A DNA stretch of 48,677 bases from Planctomycetaceae bacterium (GTDB lineage: Bacteria; Planctomycetota; Planctomycetia; Pirellulales; Pirellulaceae): contig JAJTFC010000027.1 in the NCBI GenBank assembly GCA_021298315.1, positions 1 through 48,677 on the forward strand, read 5' to 3'. Of this stretch, positions 35,605 to 44,843 are shown piece by piece (position 1 is the first letter of the stretch; each line of letters opens with the position of its first letter). A model generated the notes under the pieces. That model saw nothing but the letters and a program-made list of their open reading frames with translations, was not told where the DNA came from and searched no databases. Position numbers and translations under genes: made by a program.

Positions 35605-38600
35605 TCAACGGATCGTGATAAAGTCGCTATGGTTGAGCAAGACTCGAACCAGACTTGCACGCAGCGACTGCGTTTGTGTTGTATCGCTTAGATAATCTCG
35701 ACATAACACACTTTCCTGCGGACTCGGAACTCGACCCAAGATCGTTTGGTAAACTGCATCGACAAAACGATCGGAATTCGTCTGAAAATCCGGGGGCAAT
35801 CGAGATTCGATTTGTTGGGCAATCAAGGGACTGAGCTCATGCACCAAAGAACTATTGGTCAGGGCCAATGACTGCTGCGGAATGACGGTTCGAGTTCGTC
35901 GGTAGCAGTCGCTCGCATCGGGCCCATCAAAAAGCATTCCCAAGGAACTCTTTCCATCCTCCTCCGGTTGGCAGCAGTAGTAGAGACTCCTTCGCCAAGT
36001 CGTAAAGATATCTTTGTTCTCGAGTTCTTGCCCCCCCATCGACGGATCTAACTTGCCGGCAAGTTGCAGGATCGAGTCCCTGAGGACCTCGACCTCCATG
36101 CGACCTGGGTTCATCCGCCAATACCAACGATTCTCAGGATCTGTTGTTTGCGATGGATTACCGCTAACCGAGGATTGCCTCTGATAAGCTTCACTCGTGA
36201 CGATCAAGCGGTGAAGATGCTTAATACTCCATCCGGATTCCATGAACTCAACGGCCAACCAATCGAGCAACTCCGGATGGCTTGGACGGGTTCCGTTTCG
36301 TCCAAAATCGAACACAGTTTTGACAAGCGGTTGTTGAAAGTGCCTCATCCAAAGATGGTTTACCCCAACCCGTGCTGTCAAAGGATTCTTCGCGGAGGTG
36401 ATCCAGCTTGCCAATGCCCTTCGGCGACCGGTACTTGTTTTTGGATACTGGGTCGAAAGCGGTTTGTAATTGGCCTTCGAAGCCTCTGCTTTCTGAGCTT
36501 GATCCTTGAGATGCCCGGCTGCTTCCAACTCCGCTTGAGCCTTCGCCAATCCTAAGCTTGCAGTTTCGATTTGCTTGGCTCGATTCGGATCCTCAGGAGT
36601 AATAGCCTCGGCTTGAGCCAATTGTTCCTGGGCGATGCTCCAATGATAGAACTTTTTCTGCCACTCACTAGCCTTCTCTTGGATACTAGCCTGATGCGAG
36701 AGCCTATCGATACCCTCGGCTGTTGCATGCAACTCAGGAAGGTATTTGGCTCGTTCGGCTTTTATTCGCGAGTTGATCTCATTGCAACTGGATTGCTTCC
36801 AAAGGACTTTCGCCTCGGCGATTTGAAGCTTCATTCCGATCCGATCTGCTGCTCTCTTGGCTACGCTGAACTCTTTGTAAAGTTTGCTAAGTGCCATAGA
36901 AGGCAATTTGCGAACAACTTTCGAACTGGCTGGAGCGATCGAGTAATCTTGGGCTGATACCCAGCCGAGACTTCCTACCAATTCGCTGTTTTCGGCATGC
37001 TTGTCGGCTTCGAAGGAGAACCCAAGAATTGATGCAACCGATCCGTCCTGCTGCGACTGGGCTCTTGCGTAACTCCAGTCGTCAACGACCGCAACACAAC
37101 CGGTTCTCGCATCCAACAAGATCCCTTTGGCAGGATCACCAACGGGATTCCAACCGTTCAAAGCGATCTTTACACCCTCGACAAGCAATCGTTGATCAGG
37201 AAGCGAAATGACTCTCAAGATGCACTGATCTGCATCCGGATGCAGAGTCATTTCCACTTGGATCGTTTGATCACGATCCGGGTCGAATCGCCCCACTTCA
37301 AACTCATCAAACGAGGATGGCTTGTAGGATTTGATCAAGCCTTTTTCGAAACCCACATAGGTGGCAGTCGCTCCCGTCGAACTATTGCGGGTAAGCTGGA
37401 AGTTAAAGTGCGTATCGGCCAAAATTCGAACCAGAAATCGGACTTGATCCCCTTGCTCAACGGATGGGACTTCCGGTACGGCCCGGTAGATCATCCGCCT
37501 TCCTTCTGACGCATCCATCAAAAGGGATTGCTCGCCTGAGAGGGCTAAACTCTTGGATGATCCCTCTTGATTTTCAAGATCCTTGATTTGATTTTGAATC
37601 TGTTCGACCCGTTGCACATTCTTTTGCTGATCCAACTGGGTTTGCTCGATGGCCATCAGAGCATCATAAGCTTGCTGAAGTTGGTCTTTTTCCTTGACTG
37701 CGTCGGCGAGTTCTTGATCCGTCTGCTGAAGGATCGTTTCGATGATTTGCGGATCTAGACCGGGATACCAAGCCTGCGGCGGCAAAGGGACATTCTGGAT
37801 TTCCTGCTCATAAGCTGCTTTTAAGAACCCCGGCACATCGGGCCGAATCGAACCTCGGTCGGTTTGCCGATTTCGCTCGTCCCCACCGGTGTAGAACCAT
37901 GTCGGTGACTCTGGGGACTTGTCATAGATGCTAACCCGGCCGAGCCTCTGCACTTTCCGAAGCGTACTGTATTCGTACTCTTGAAATGGCCCTGGATCTG
38001 CTTGTCCAGCCAATCGATCTTGCCGGACTGCAATCGGCTCGAAAAAAGCTCGAAACTGAAAATAGTTCTCCTGCGAAATCGGATCGTACTTATGATCGTG
38101 GCAATGAGCGCAGTGAAACGTTAACCCCAGGAAAGCTTTGCTCACATGCTCGACATTGCTTCGCATCCAGTCGTTGGGATTTAAGGCGTACCAGTTACGG
38201 ATCAAGTACCCCGTTGCAACGTTTGACTTTGGATCCCCAGGTTTGATCTCATCGGCTGCGAGCATCTCGCGGATCATTTGGTCATACCCAAGATCTTCGT
38301 TAAGCGAATCGACGATCCAATCTCGCCACCGCCATATCTGTGGTGCACTGTTCCAGACATCCGGTACATACCGACGGCCAAACCAATCTGCATACCGCCA
38401 GACATCCATCCAGTGCCTGGCCCAACGCTCGCCATACTGCGGAGAAGCCAAAAGATCATCCACAAACTTTTCATAAGCGACCTTAGAAGGATCCGCTACG
38501 AATCGCTCGATGGCTTCTGGACTCGGGGGTAGTCCCACCAAGTCCAAATGCAATCGACGAAGTCGCGTGGCCGCATCGGCTTGTCCTTGCGGCACCACTG

Positions 38601-40422
38601 CTTGTACTTTCCACTGGGCTTCGATAAAAGCATCGATGGGATGAGCAGAAAGATTTTCTATGCTTGGAACCGTCGATCGCCTCGGTAGCTTGAATGCCCA
38701 GTGCTCATTAGGATCCGGTTCGGGTTGATCTTCGGAGGGAATGGCTGCACCTTGGTCGATCCAAGCGGCTATCGCTTGAACTTGGGAATCCTCAAGTGCG
38801 TGACCTTCCGGAGGCATTCGCAAGAGGGGATCCTTCGAAGTGATTCGCTGCACAAGAAGGCTTTTGGTCGAATCGTTAGGCACGATCACAGCGCCCGAAT
38901 CGCTCCCCTGGCGAATCGAGGCCGCAGTGTCTAATCGCAGACCTGATTCCTGTTTCAAAGCTCCATGGCATGCAAAGCAGCGTTGCTCGAAGATCCCACG
39001 TAGATCCTTGCGAAAATCCACTTGCCTGGTCTCATCAGTCCGAAATTCGATGGCATAGAGATCCGCATCCTTCAATTCGAAGCGAGCTCGAATCGGCTGT
39101 CCCATAAGCTTCCGCATGTCCGGGGTAGACTTCCAGTGGACCTGTGCCTCAATCGCATCGCCGACAAATGCTTGGCTGTCCTCCAATCGAAACCCTTCGA
39201 TCGGTTCACCTTGAGGATCGACCAACTCGACGCGGATAGACCCCGCTGCGCTTGTCGAAGCATTGATGAGCAGCCGATCACCAGCCATCGTAAAGACCTT
39301 GGTCGTCATCCGTCCACCATCGGCATCGGCATGGACAGAAGCAAATCCATCGAGCCGTAGCGTAAACCTGCGAAACGGAGTCGTGTAAAGCGACATTTCT
39401 TCTGCACCGGTCTGCACGATATGCCAAGCTGCATAATTGGCGCGGTTTTCCCACCGCTGTGCATCCAATCCCGGTCTTAGCCATGCTTGGCGAAACGTAC
39501 GGTCGAAAGGCCCATCGCCCCTTGCGGTCATGAAAAGAATATCGGTTCTGTTGCTGGCGTTTGGAAAGAACCGCGTCGGAGTTGCGATGTAAATGTGCGG
39601 TGCTCGAAGATAAGGGTGCGTCAACGATGTATAGAGGTGTTCATCGGGTAGATTCGGACGCATCGCGATCGGCTCAGTCCACTGAATGAAATCTTTCGAA
39701 GTGGTTCGACAAATCGAACGGAGCTTGCCATCGAGGAAGTGCCTGAAGTAACAAACGTACATTTTTTCATAGGCAGACCAGAACGCAACATTCTGCGAGT
39801 CAAATGCGTATTCCTTGGTGTATTGAATCACCGGCTCATTTCGGATCTTCGACCAGCGAATTCCATCGGCCGATTCGAATGCGACTAAACCTGACTTGAT
39901 CGTTCCGGCTAAAGCTTTGAATCGACTCTCTTTGGGTGCGATTGGATTCTCGTCCAGAAAGGGTGCAAAATTATGGCAGAAGGGTGCCTCCTTGAGGATC
40001 ACATTGTTCTGTTTCGATCCGTCGAGTTCGATTAACCCCAGTTCGGGTTTCGTCCAATGGATACCGTCTTTACTTTCGCAGTAGCGAGTAACCTCTGTGT
40101 CATCTCCGTCAAATTTCGCACCTCGACCTTCGCGAGTGTACATGCGATACACAGGACCATCATGGATAATTGTGCCGTACTCCATAGCGTCGGCCGGTTG
40201 GGCCATCGCCTCAGTCGCCTTGGGCTCGTGCAACTTAAGACTCAGGCCTTCGAGGCTCTCAATGAGAAACCTGTCGACAAAGAGTTCTCTTCGATTGGAA
40301 AGCTCGATAGGTGTTTGAGAAAACCCGGTCGTTGCAACGACGATCCAGAGAATGAGACCTTGAATCCGTCGAATCCAAGGCTGAGGCCCCACAATGCAAC
40401 AAGTATTCAAGAGGCAGAGCAT
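35605..40422 (-). CDS. Glycosidase-like beta-propeller fused to PSCyt1-PSCyt2-PSD1 module
   Basis: A 1605-residue exported protein with a signal-like segment (residues about 17-36). Residues about 38-450 resemble the five-bladed propeller of GH32/43-type glycosidases: repeated DGIHW and DGIRW turns and a RELFVDRFLIE start. PSCyt1 follows, with a c-type heme motif CFACH near residue 481. PSCyt2/DUF1549 is next (DLVGLPPSPEAIERFV), ending in a CAHCHDHKYDP motif near 770. A coiled-coil-rich middle part of about 400 residues comes next. PSD1/DUF1553 covers about 1330-1600 (NPLTARVGVNHLWMRHFQQPLV; HRLIVTSEAYQRQS). The PSCyt/PSD1 and DUF1501 pairing is characteristic of planctomycetes and its function is unclear. 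The propeller fusion suggests a substrate-degrading role. A sulfatase gene is divergent across a 100 bp gap. Confidence 0.88.
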   Translation of the reverse strand: MLCLLNTCCIVGPQPWIRRIQGLILWIVVATTGFSQTPIELSNRRELFVDRFLIESLEGLSLKLHEPKATEAMAQPADAMEYGTIIHDGPVYRMYTREGRGAKFDGDDTEVTRYCESKDGIHWTKPELGLIELDGSKQNNVILKEAPFCHNFAPFLDENPIAPKESRFKALAGTIKSGLVAFESADGIRWSKIRNEPVIQYTKEYAFDSQNVAFWSAYEKMYVCYFRHFLDGKLRSICRTTSKDFIQWTEPIAMRPNLPDEHLYTSLTHPYLRAPHIYIATPTRFFPNASNRTDILFMTARGDGPFDRTFRQAWLRPGLDAQRWENRANYAAWHIVQTGAEEMSLYTTPFRRFTLRLDGFASVHADADGGRMTTKVFTMAGDRLLINASTSAAGSIRVELVDPQGEPIEGFRLEDSQAFVGDAIEAQVHWKSTPDMRKLMGQPIRARFELKDADLYAIEFRTDETRQVDFRKDLRGIFEQRCFACHGALKQESGLRLDTAASIRQGSDSGAVIVPNDSTKSLLVQRITSKDPLLRMPPEGHALEDSQVQAIAAWIDQGAAIPSEDQPEPDPNEHWAFKLPRRSTVPSIENLSAHPIDAFIEAQWKVQAVVPQGQADAATRLRRLHLDLVGLPPSPEAIERFVADPSKVAYEKFVDDLLASPQYGERWARHWMDVWRYADWFGRRYVPDVWNSAPQIWRWRDWIVDSLNEDLGYDQMIREMLAADEIKPGDPKSNVATGYLIRNWYALNPNDWMRSNVEHVSKAFLGLTFHCAHCHDHKYDPISQENYFQFRAFFEPIAVRQDRLAGQADPGPFQEYEYSTLRKVQRLGRVSIYDKSPESPTWFYTGGDERNRQTDRGSIRPDVPGFLKAAYEQEIQNVPLPPQAWYPGLDPQIIETILQQTDQELADAVKEKDQLQQAYDALMAIEQTQLDQQKNVQRVEQIQNQIKDLENQEGSSKSLALSGEQSLLMDASEGRRMIYRAVPEVPSVEQGDQVRFLVRILADTHFNFQLTRNSSTGATATYVGFEKGLIKSYKPSSFDEFEVGRFDPDRDQTIQVEMTLHPDADQCILRVISLPDQRLLVEGVKIALNGWNPVGDPAKGILLDARTGCVAVVDDWSYARAQSQQDGSVASILGFSFEADKHAENSELVGSLGWVSAQDYSIAPASSKVVRKLPSMALSKLYKEFSVAKRAADRIGMKLQIAEAKVLWKQSSCNEINSRIKAERAKYLPELHATAEGIDRLSHQASIQEKASEWQKKFYHWSIAQEQLAQAEAITPEDPNRAKQIETASLGLAKAQAELEAAGHLKDQAQKAEASKANYKPLSTQYPKTSTGRRRALASWITSAKNPLTARVGVNHLWMRHFQQPLVKTVFDFGRNGTRPSHPELLDWLAVEFMESGWSIKHLHRLIVTSEAYQRQSSVSGNPSQTTDPENRWYWRMNPGRMEVEVLRDSILQLAGKLDPSMGGQELENKDIFTTWRRSLYYCCQPEEDGKSSLGMLFDGPDASDCYRRTRTVIPQQSLALTNSSLVHELSPLIAQQIESRLPPDFQTNSDRFVDAVYQTILGRVPSPQESVLCRDYLSDTTQTQSLRASLVRVLLNHSDFITIR

Positions 40423-40522
40423 GGCCGGTGGTGGGGGTCGGGAGGGAAGGCTAAAATAGATCCCAAGAATTGTACCACAAAGAAATAGTGTTTTCCAAAA
40501 GGCCCGAATCAGGACTCAAATC

Positions 40523-42079
40523 ATGCAACACGACGCTTTGAAGGGAATCCTTTGGATCGCAGCCATTTGGATCTTATCGAACCTCTCGGTGGGACTTGCA
40601 CAAGACGCACTTAAGTCCTCGGAATCCATTTCGAAACCAAATTTCATCGTCATCCTTGCCGACGATTTAGGGTACGGAGATACAGGTTGCTATGGAGCCA
40701 AAACCATCCCAACCCCCAACATCGATCGACTTGCACAGCAAGGCATTCGATTCACCAGTGGCTACTGCTCGGCATCGACCTGCACGCCAACTCGCTATTC
40801 GTTGCTGACGGGAAAGTATGCCTTTAGGCAAAAGGGAACTGGAGTGGCACCACCCAATAGCCCCTCGATTATCCCCGCAGGAACCACAACCATTGCAAGC
40901 CTGCTGAAAACCGCCGGTTACAAAACCTCCGTCATCGGCAAATGGCATTTAGGCTTGGGAGGCCCCTCGGGACCAGATTGGAACGGCACACTCCGCCCAG
41001 GTCCCCTGGATTTTGGTTTCGACGAGTGCTTTTTACTACCAACGACCAACGACCGCGTTCCACAAGTCTTCGTCAAGAACGACAGAGTCTTGGACCTGGA
41101 TGCTTCAGATCCACTTTGGGTTGGCGATAAGAAACCAAGCGACAATCATCCGACGGGACAGACCCATCGGCGTGAACTAAAAATGAATTGGTCTCATGGC
41201 CATAATGCTACGATCCACAATGGAGTCAGCCGAATTGGGTTCTACACAGGTGGCACCAAGGCTAGGTTTCGAGACGAAGATCTTTCGGATCATTGGGTTC
41301 GAGAAGCAGACAGATGGATACGAGCCCATCGATCTGAGCCGTTCTTTTTGTATTTCTGTTCGCATGCGATCCACGTCCCTCGAATCGTCCACGAAAGATT
41401 CGCCGGAACTACCAAACATGGCCCACGAGGGGATGCGATCGTTGAATTCGATTGGTCGGTCGGTCAGATCATCGAGACCCTCAAGGATTGCAATCTCGAT
41501 AAAAACACATTGATTCTCCTATGCAGCGACAATGGGCCTGTTCTCGATGACGGGTACGAAGACCGAGCTATCGAGGATCTAGGGGATCACGATCCTAATG
41601 GGCCTTTTCGCGGCGGTAAATACAATGTCTTCGAAGGTGGACTACGCACGCCGATGATCGCATGGTGGCCGGGGAAATTAACTCCTCGCGTGAGCGATCA
41701 AATCATTTGCATCGTCGATTACCCAAGAACGCTCGCAGCCCTGGCTGGATTGCAAGTCGATCCTAAGGATTGTCCAGACAGTGTCGATTTGAGCCGATTA
41801 CTACTAGACCCCAACGGGAAGGGAAGAGACAGCTTAGTCGTCCAGGACAACGGCCAATCGGGCAGCTTCGGTTACCGAGAAGGGCGGTGGAAATTGGTCC
41901 GGTGCGATTCCCAACGCGCCAACAATGTCGAGCTACGACTCACGCCGACCAAAGTCCCAAAGTATCAACTGTTTGACTTGGAGGTCGATCCTGGCGAAAG
42001 TATTGATCTGCTTGAGAAAAACCCCGAGCAGGCTCGGGGCATGATAGAGCGATTGCAAAAGACCATTGATCTGCAATGA
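40523..42079 (+). CDS. Formylglycine-dependent sulfatase (arylsulfatase A-like)
   Basis: A 518-residue type I sulfatase with a signal peptide (about residues 1-27, ending LSVGLAQ). The metal-binding aspartates are in LADDLGYGDTGCYG (Asp47, Asp48). The maturation motif CTPTR (Cys87) is the CxPxR recognised by formylglycine-generating enzyme. The later GKWHLGLGG and CSDNGPVL motifs supply further active-site residues. It likely removes sulfate from a polysaccharide or aryl sulfate outside the cytoplasm. The gene sits back to back with the propeller-PSCyt1 gene and ends 11 bp from the convergent DUF1559 gene. Confidence 0.95.
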   Translation: MQHDALKGILWIAAIWILSNLSVGLAQDALKSSESISKPNFIVILADDLGYGDTGCYGAKTIPTPNIDRLAQQGIRFTSGYCSASTCTPTRYSLLTGKYAFRQKGTGVAPPNSPSIIPAGTTTIASLLKTAGYKTSVIGKWHLGLGGPSGPDWNGTLRPGPLDFGFDECFLLPTTNDRVPQVFVKNDRVLDLDASDPLWVGDKKPSDNHPTGQTHRRELKMNWSHGHNATIHNGVSRIGFYTGGTKARFRDEDLSDHWVREADRWIRAHRSEPFFLYFCSHAIHVPRIVHERFAGTTKHGPRGDAIVEFDWSVGQIIETLKDCNLDKNTLILLCSDNGPVLDDGYEDRAIEDLGDHDPNGPFRGGKYNVFEGGLRTPMIAWWPGKLTPRVSDQIICIVDYPRTLAALAGLQVDPKDCPDSVDLSRLLLDPNGKGRDSLVVQDNGQSGSFGYREGRWKLVRCDSQRANNVELRLTPTKVPKYQLFDLEVDPGESIDLLEKNPEQARGMIERLQKTIDLQ

Positions 42080-42089
42080 GGACACTCGA

Positions 42090-42989
42090 TCAATCGAGAT
42101 CCTTGGCTATCTCACCACCCTGGCGGGTGCAGAGTGCTTGGTAGACATTCAAATCAATCGTATCCGAAATCATTCGAGTAGAACCATCTGCGATAACGAT
42201 GTGGATTCCAGGCCCATGTTGGCTCGAGAAGTCCTCAAAGTGTCCGATCTTGCTGTTGGGGGAATGGTCTGCAACACCTAAGAATCTCGCTCCTGGCTCG
42301 GCAGCCTCGGCAATCCAACCATGCCAGAGAGAACCACCCAAGCGGCTGGAACGCTCGCCGACAATCATCGTATTGCTGAGCCCGTCTGGGATATCTTTGA
42401 ATCGAACGGTCGAGTTACCAAAAAAGGTGCCGTTCGAACCGTATGGAACCTCATCGATTTCCATGGTACCAAAGACAGCAGGGTAATTGAATTTAGCCAC
42501 CCGAAATAGCTTATCACCCTCATCGACATTGTGGCCTTCGTGCTCCTCCTCTTCCTCTTCGTGGGGATCCATACCGATCTCGAAAGTGTTACCACCGATG
42601 TCCGATGGGCAAATAAAAGTCGGCACAACTTGCACGAGGCTCTGCTGATTGACTGGAGCATCGATCCTCGAACGATGATCGGTTCCGTTGTAGATGGCTT
42701 GCGCCTCCATGAACGGCAAAATCGCATGGGCCCAGCTCCAGCCAGGAGCTTTCGTTTGACGCCAATCCACCCATCCACTTGGCAATCTGCGATGGGCACT
42801 TTCGTAATTCATCAAAGCCAACCCAATTTGGCGTTGGTTGCTCATGCACTGTGCTCGCCGAGCAGCCTCTCGGGCAGCTTGGACCGCCGGTAACAAAAGC
42901 CCCACAAGAATCCCGATAATCGCCAGAACCACGAGGAGCTCGACAAGGGTAAAGCCAGAACGTTTTTTGAATAGATTGGAGGAGACCAT
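42090..42989 (-). CDS. DUF1559 protein with type IV prepilin-like N-terminus
   Basis: A 299-residue protein. The N-terminus MVSSNLFKKRSGFTLVELLVV is a prepilin leader with the G-FTLVE cleavage site, followed by a 20-residue hydrophobic helix and AAREAARRAQCMSNQRQIGLAL, the hallmark of DUF1559. Many of these occur in planctomycete genomes and probably form pseudopilin-like surface structures, cut by a prepilin peptidase such as the one at 4293-5546. Odd point: an acidic, His-containing loop (DPHEEEEEEHEGHNVDEGDK) near residue 155 may bind metal. The ATG at 42989 is the family start; a TTG upstream would add 15 residues. Confidence 0.9.
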   Translation of the reverse strand: MVSSNLFKKRSGFTLVELLVVLAIIGILVGLLLPAVQAAREAARRAQCMSNQRQIGLALMNYESAHRRLPSGWVDWRQTKAPGWSWAHAILPFMEAQAIYNGTDHRSRIDAPVNQQSLVQVVPTFICPSDIGGNTFEIGMDPHEEEEEEHEGHNVDEGDKLFRVAKFNYPAVFGTMEIDEVPYGSNGTFFGNSTVRFKDIPDGLSNTMIVGERSSRLGGSLWHGWIAEAAEPGARFLGVADHSPNSKIGHFEDFSSQHGPGIHIVIADGSTRMISDTIDLNVYQALCTRQGGEIAKDLD

Positions 42990-43046
42990 GATCAATACCC
43001 GGATCAATTGAAGCGACGGAACCGAAAATCGCAAAGTCGATGTACT

Positions 43047-43074
43047 AGATTAGCAATTTTTGCAAACAGGTCAA
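43047..43074 (-). promoter_or_regulatory. Candidate promoter of the DUF1559 gene
   Basis: On the minus strand TTGACC (a 5/6 -35 match, 43069-43074) is followed 16 bp later by TAATCT (a 3/6 -10 match, 43047-43052). The start codon lies about 58 bp downstream. The surrounding stretch is rich in TTGC/GCAA half-sites. Confidence 0.4.
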
Positions 43075-43109
43075 TTTGCTTTTCGCAAAAAGATTGCAAA
43101 AACGATTTT

Positions 43110-43147
43110 TTACAAAAAGCCCCGCGACCGAAATGGGCACGGGGCTT
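43110..43147 (-). terminator. Rho-independent terminator of the sigma factor gene
   Basis: AAGCCCCG (43117-43124) pairs with CGGGGCTT (43140-43147) around a 15 nt loop. Read on the minus strand, the 3' arm of the hairpin runs directly into a T-tract with a TTTTTTGTAAAAAA neighbourhood. It begins 31 bp beyond the stop of the sigma factor gene, so it ends that transcript before the DUF1559 gene. Confidence 0.85.
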
Positions 43148-43178
43148 GAGTGCTTATTTTTGAGCAGCATCAACGAGC

Positions 43179-44843
43179 TTATTCGGGCTCGTCGATTTTC
43201 TCCCGTTCGGCGGCGTTGCGGAGCTTGGCCAAGGCCCGAAGTTCGAGCTGGCGGATCCGCTCTTTGGTAACCCCGAGTTCTTCACCAACCTCTTTAAGCG
43301 TGCGTGGCTCGGAACCTTGACCTAGACCAAATCGCAAGACGATGATCTGCTGCTCACGTTCATCGAGCGTGTGAAGGATCTTACCGATTTGATCGGCTCG
43401 CGATTGCTGATCGATCTCGACGGCCAAATGATCCGCACGCGCATCTTCGCGGCTTTGGAAAATCTCCTCGGAACTGGTTCGGAACCGTTCCCGATGCTTG
43501 AATTCATCTGGGATCGAGCGAGCAAAGTTCTTGCGGATCGCCCAGTGTGCATAAGTGCTGAATTTGAAGCCTCGGGTGTAATCGAACTTATCGACGGCTC
43601 GCATCAGCGATACGTTTCCGTCACTGATGAGCCCAAAAAGATCCCCAGAGGCTCCGACATGCCGCTTGGCAATCGAAACGACGAGTCTCAAATTGGCTTG
43701 CACGATCTTGTTCTTGACCGCCAATGCGTCTTCGTAAAGCTTTTCGATTTGATCCATCAGGGCGATCGAAGGTGCCTTGGGATCGAGTTTGTCCAACAGT
43801 TTGCTCGCCTTGTACTTCAAGAAATTCATCTTGCGGAACAAGTGCACCTCTTGCTGCGGCTCTAGAAGCGGAACTTCGTAGAGAGAAGCCAGGTAAGCGG
43901 GCAAGCCTGCTGGGGCTCGCATCTTGCGTCCGGGGGAAACGGCATTAGGAGTTTCGGCCAAAATTTCGTGGACATTCGAATCCTTGTCGAATTCTGGGCT
44001 CGGAACAAAATCCAATGCCAACTCCTTGATCCTCAAAGCTCTTTGCTCACTAAGGATCCGGATGATGCTACTGCGAGTCCGCTTATAGCGTTTACCCAAC
44101 ATAATCGTAGAAACGCCGCGCAAGTGCTGTTGATACAGGGCTCGCTTATCCTCTTCGGATAGGGTCTCGCGTTGTTCGGGGAATACCGCCATAGCTGGGT
44201 ACCTCCTGTCGAAATTCTTGATCGTATAACGAATCGTTTCAACACTTCGCTGAACTTCTCGGGACACTTGACGAATGACTTCGGTCAGGTTCTCGCCTTG
44301 AGTGGACAGCCGCCGTGCACGATCGATGATGTCGTCTCTCTCTAGATCCGACATTTGACTGAATCGTTCACCGCGCTCGACACGCACTTTGTTTTGATTG
44401 ACGAAACGCTCGACGCTCGAGTGCAGAAAACCAACCCGTTTGCGACCCTCGGAGATAAATCTTCGAGACACCAAACCTTGGTCTCTCCATCGAGAAATAG
44501 TTTTGGTCGAAACATTGAACCGCTTGCTCAAGTCTTCAACCGTATGTACAGGTTCGGAAGCTTCTTCGAGGCGCAAATTCATCGAGTCGGTGATGTCTTC
44601 GACAAATAGTCTAAGATCATGCAATGCATCCTGGCCCTTGATCAGGCGCATCGAGTGCGCATCAGGGCGGACTTCTGTGACCCGGTAAAACAAGAAATCA
44701 AACGGGTAATCCTTGGCCGGATCCAATTCGGTCAAGAGCTTCTCGGCTCGGTCGGCTTGCTCACTGCGTTTGTTGCGTGGCGCAAAACGTACCTGCTGAT
44801 CTCGCAATTCCCTAATCAATGCAATCTTGTAATCGCTATTCAT
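43179..44843 (-). CDS. Sigma-70 family RNA polymerase sigma factor with long helix-turn-helix N-terminus
   Basis: A 554-residue sigma factor. The C-terminal part has region 1.2-like residues 311-345 (LPAYLASLYEVPLLEPQQEVHLF), region 2 at 376-447 (ANLRLVVSIAKRH, then FKFSTYAHWAIRK) and region 4 at about 490-545 (DEREQQIIVLRFGLG; TLKEVGEELGVTKERIRQLE). Region 3 is almost absent: only about 40 residues with no region 3.0/3.1 signature join regions 2 and 4. The N-terminal half is unusual. A MerR/excisionase-like helix-turn-helix lies at about 100-125 (HTVEDLSKRFNVSTKTISRW), and two more helix-turn-helix-like segments at about 185-210 and 235-265. The ATG at 44843 has GGAGG about 10 nt upstream. 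Position and length fit a specialised or group 3-like sigma factor rather than RpoD. Confidence 0.88.
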   Translation of the reverse strand: MNSDYKIALIRELRDQQVRFAPRNKRSEQADRAEKLLTELDPAKDYPFDFLFYRVTEVRPDAHSMRLIKGQDALHDLRLFVEDITDSMNLRLEEASEPVHTVEDLSKRFNVSTKTISRWRDQGLVSRRFISEGRKRVGFLHSSVERFVNQNKVRVERGERFSQMSDLERDDIIDRARRLSTQGENLTEVIRQVSREVQRSVETIRYTIKNFDRRYPAMAVFPEQRETLSEEDKRALYQQHLRGVSTIMLGKRYKRTRSSIIRILSEQRALRIKELALDFVPSPEFDKDSNVHEILAETPNAVSPGRKMRAPAGLPAYLASLYEVPLLEPQQEVHLFRKMNFLKYKASKLLDKLDPKAPSIALMDQIEKLYEDALAVKNKIVQANLRLVVSIAKRHVGASGDLFGLISDGNVSLMRAVDKFDYTRGFKFSTYAHWAIRKNFARSIPDEFKHRERFRTSSEEIFQSREDARADHLAVEIDQQSRADQIGKILHTLDEREQQIIVLRFGLGQGSEPRTLKEVGEELGVTKERIRQLELRALAKLRNAAEREKIDEPE

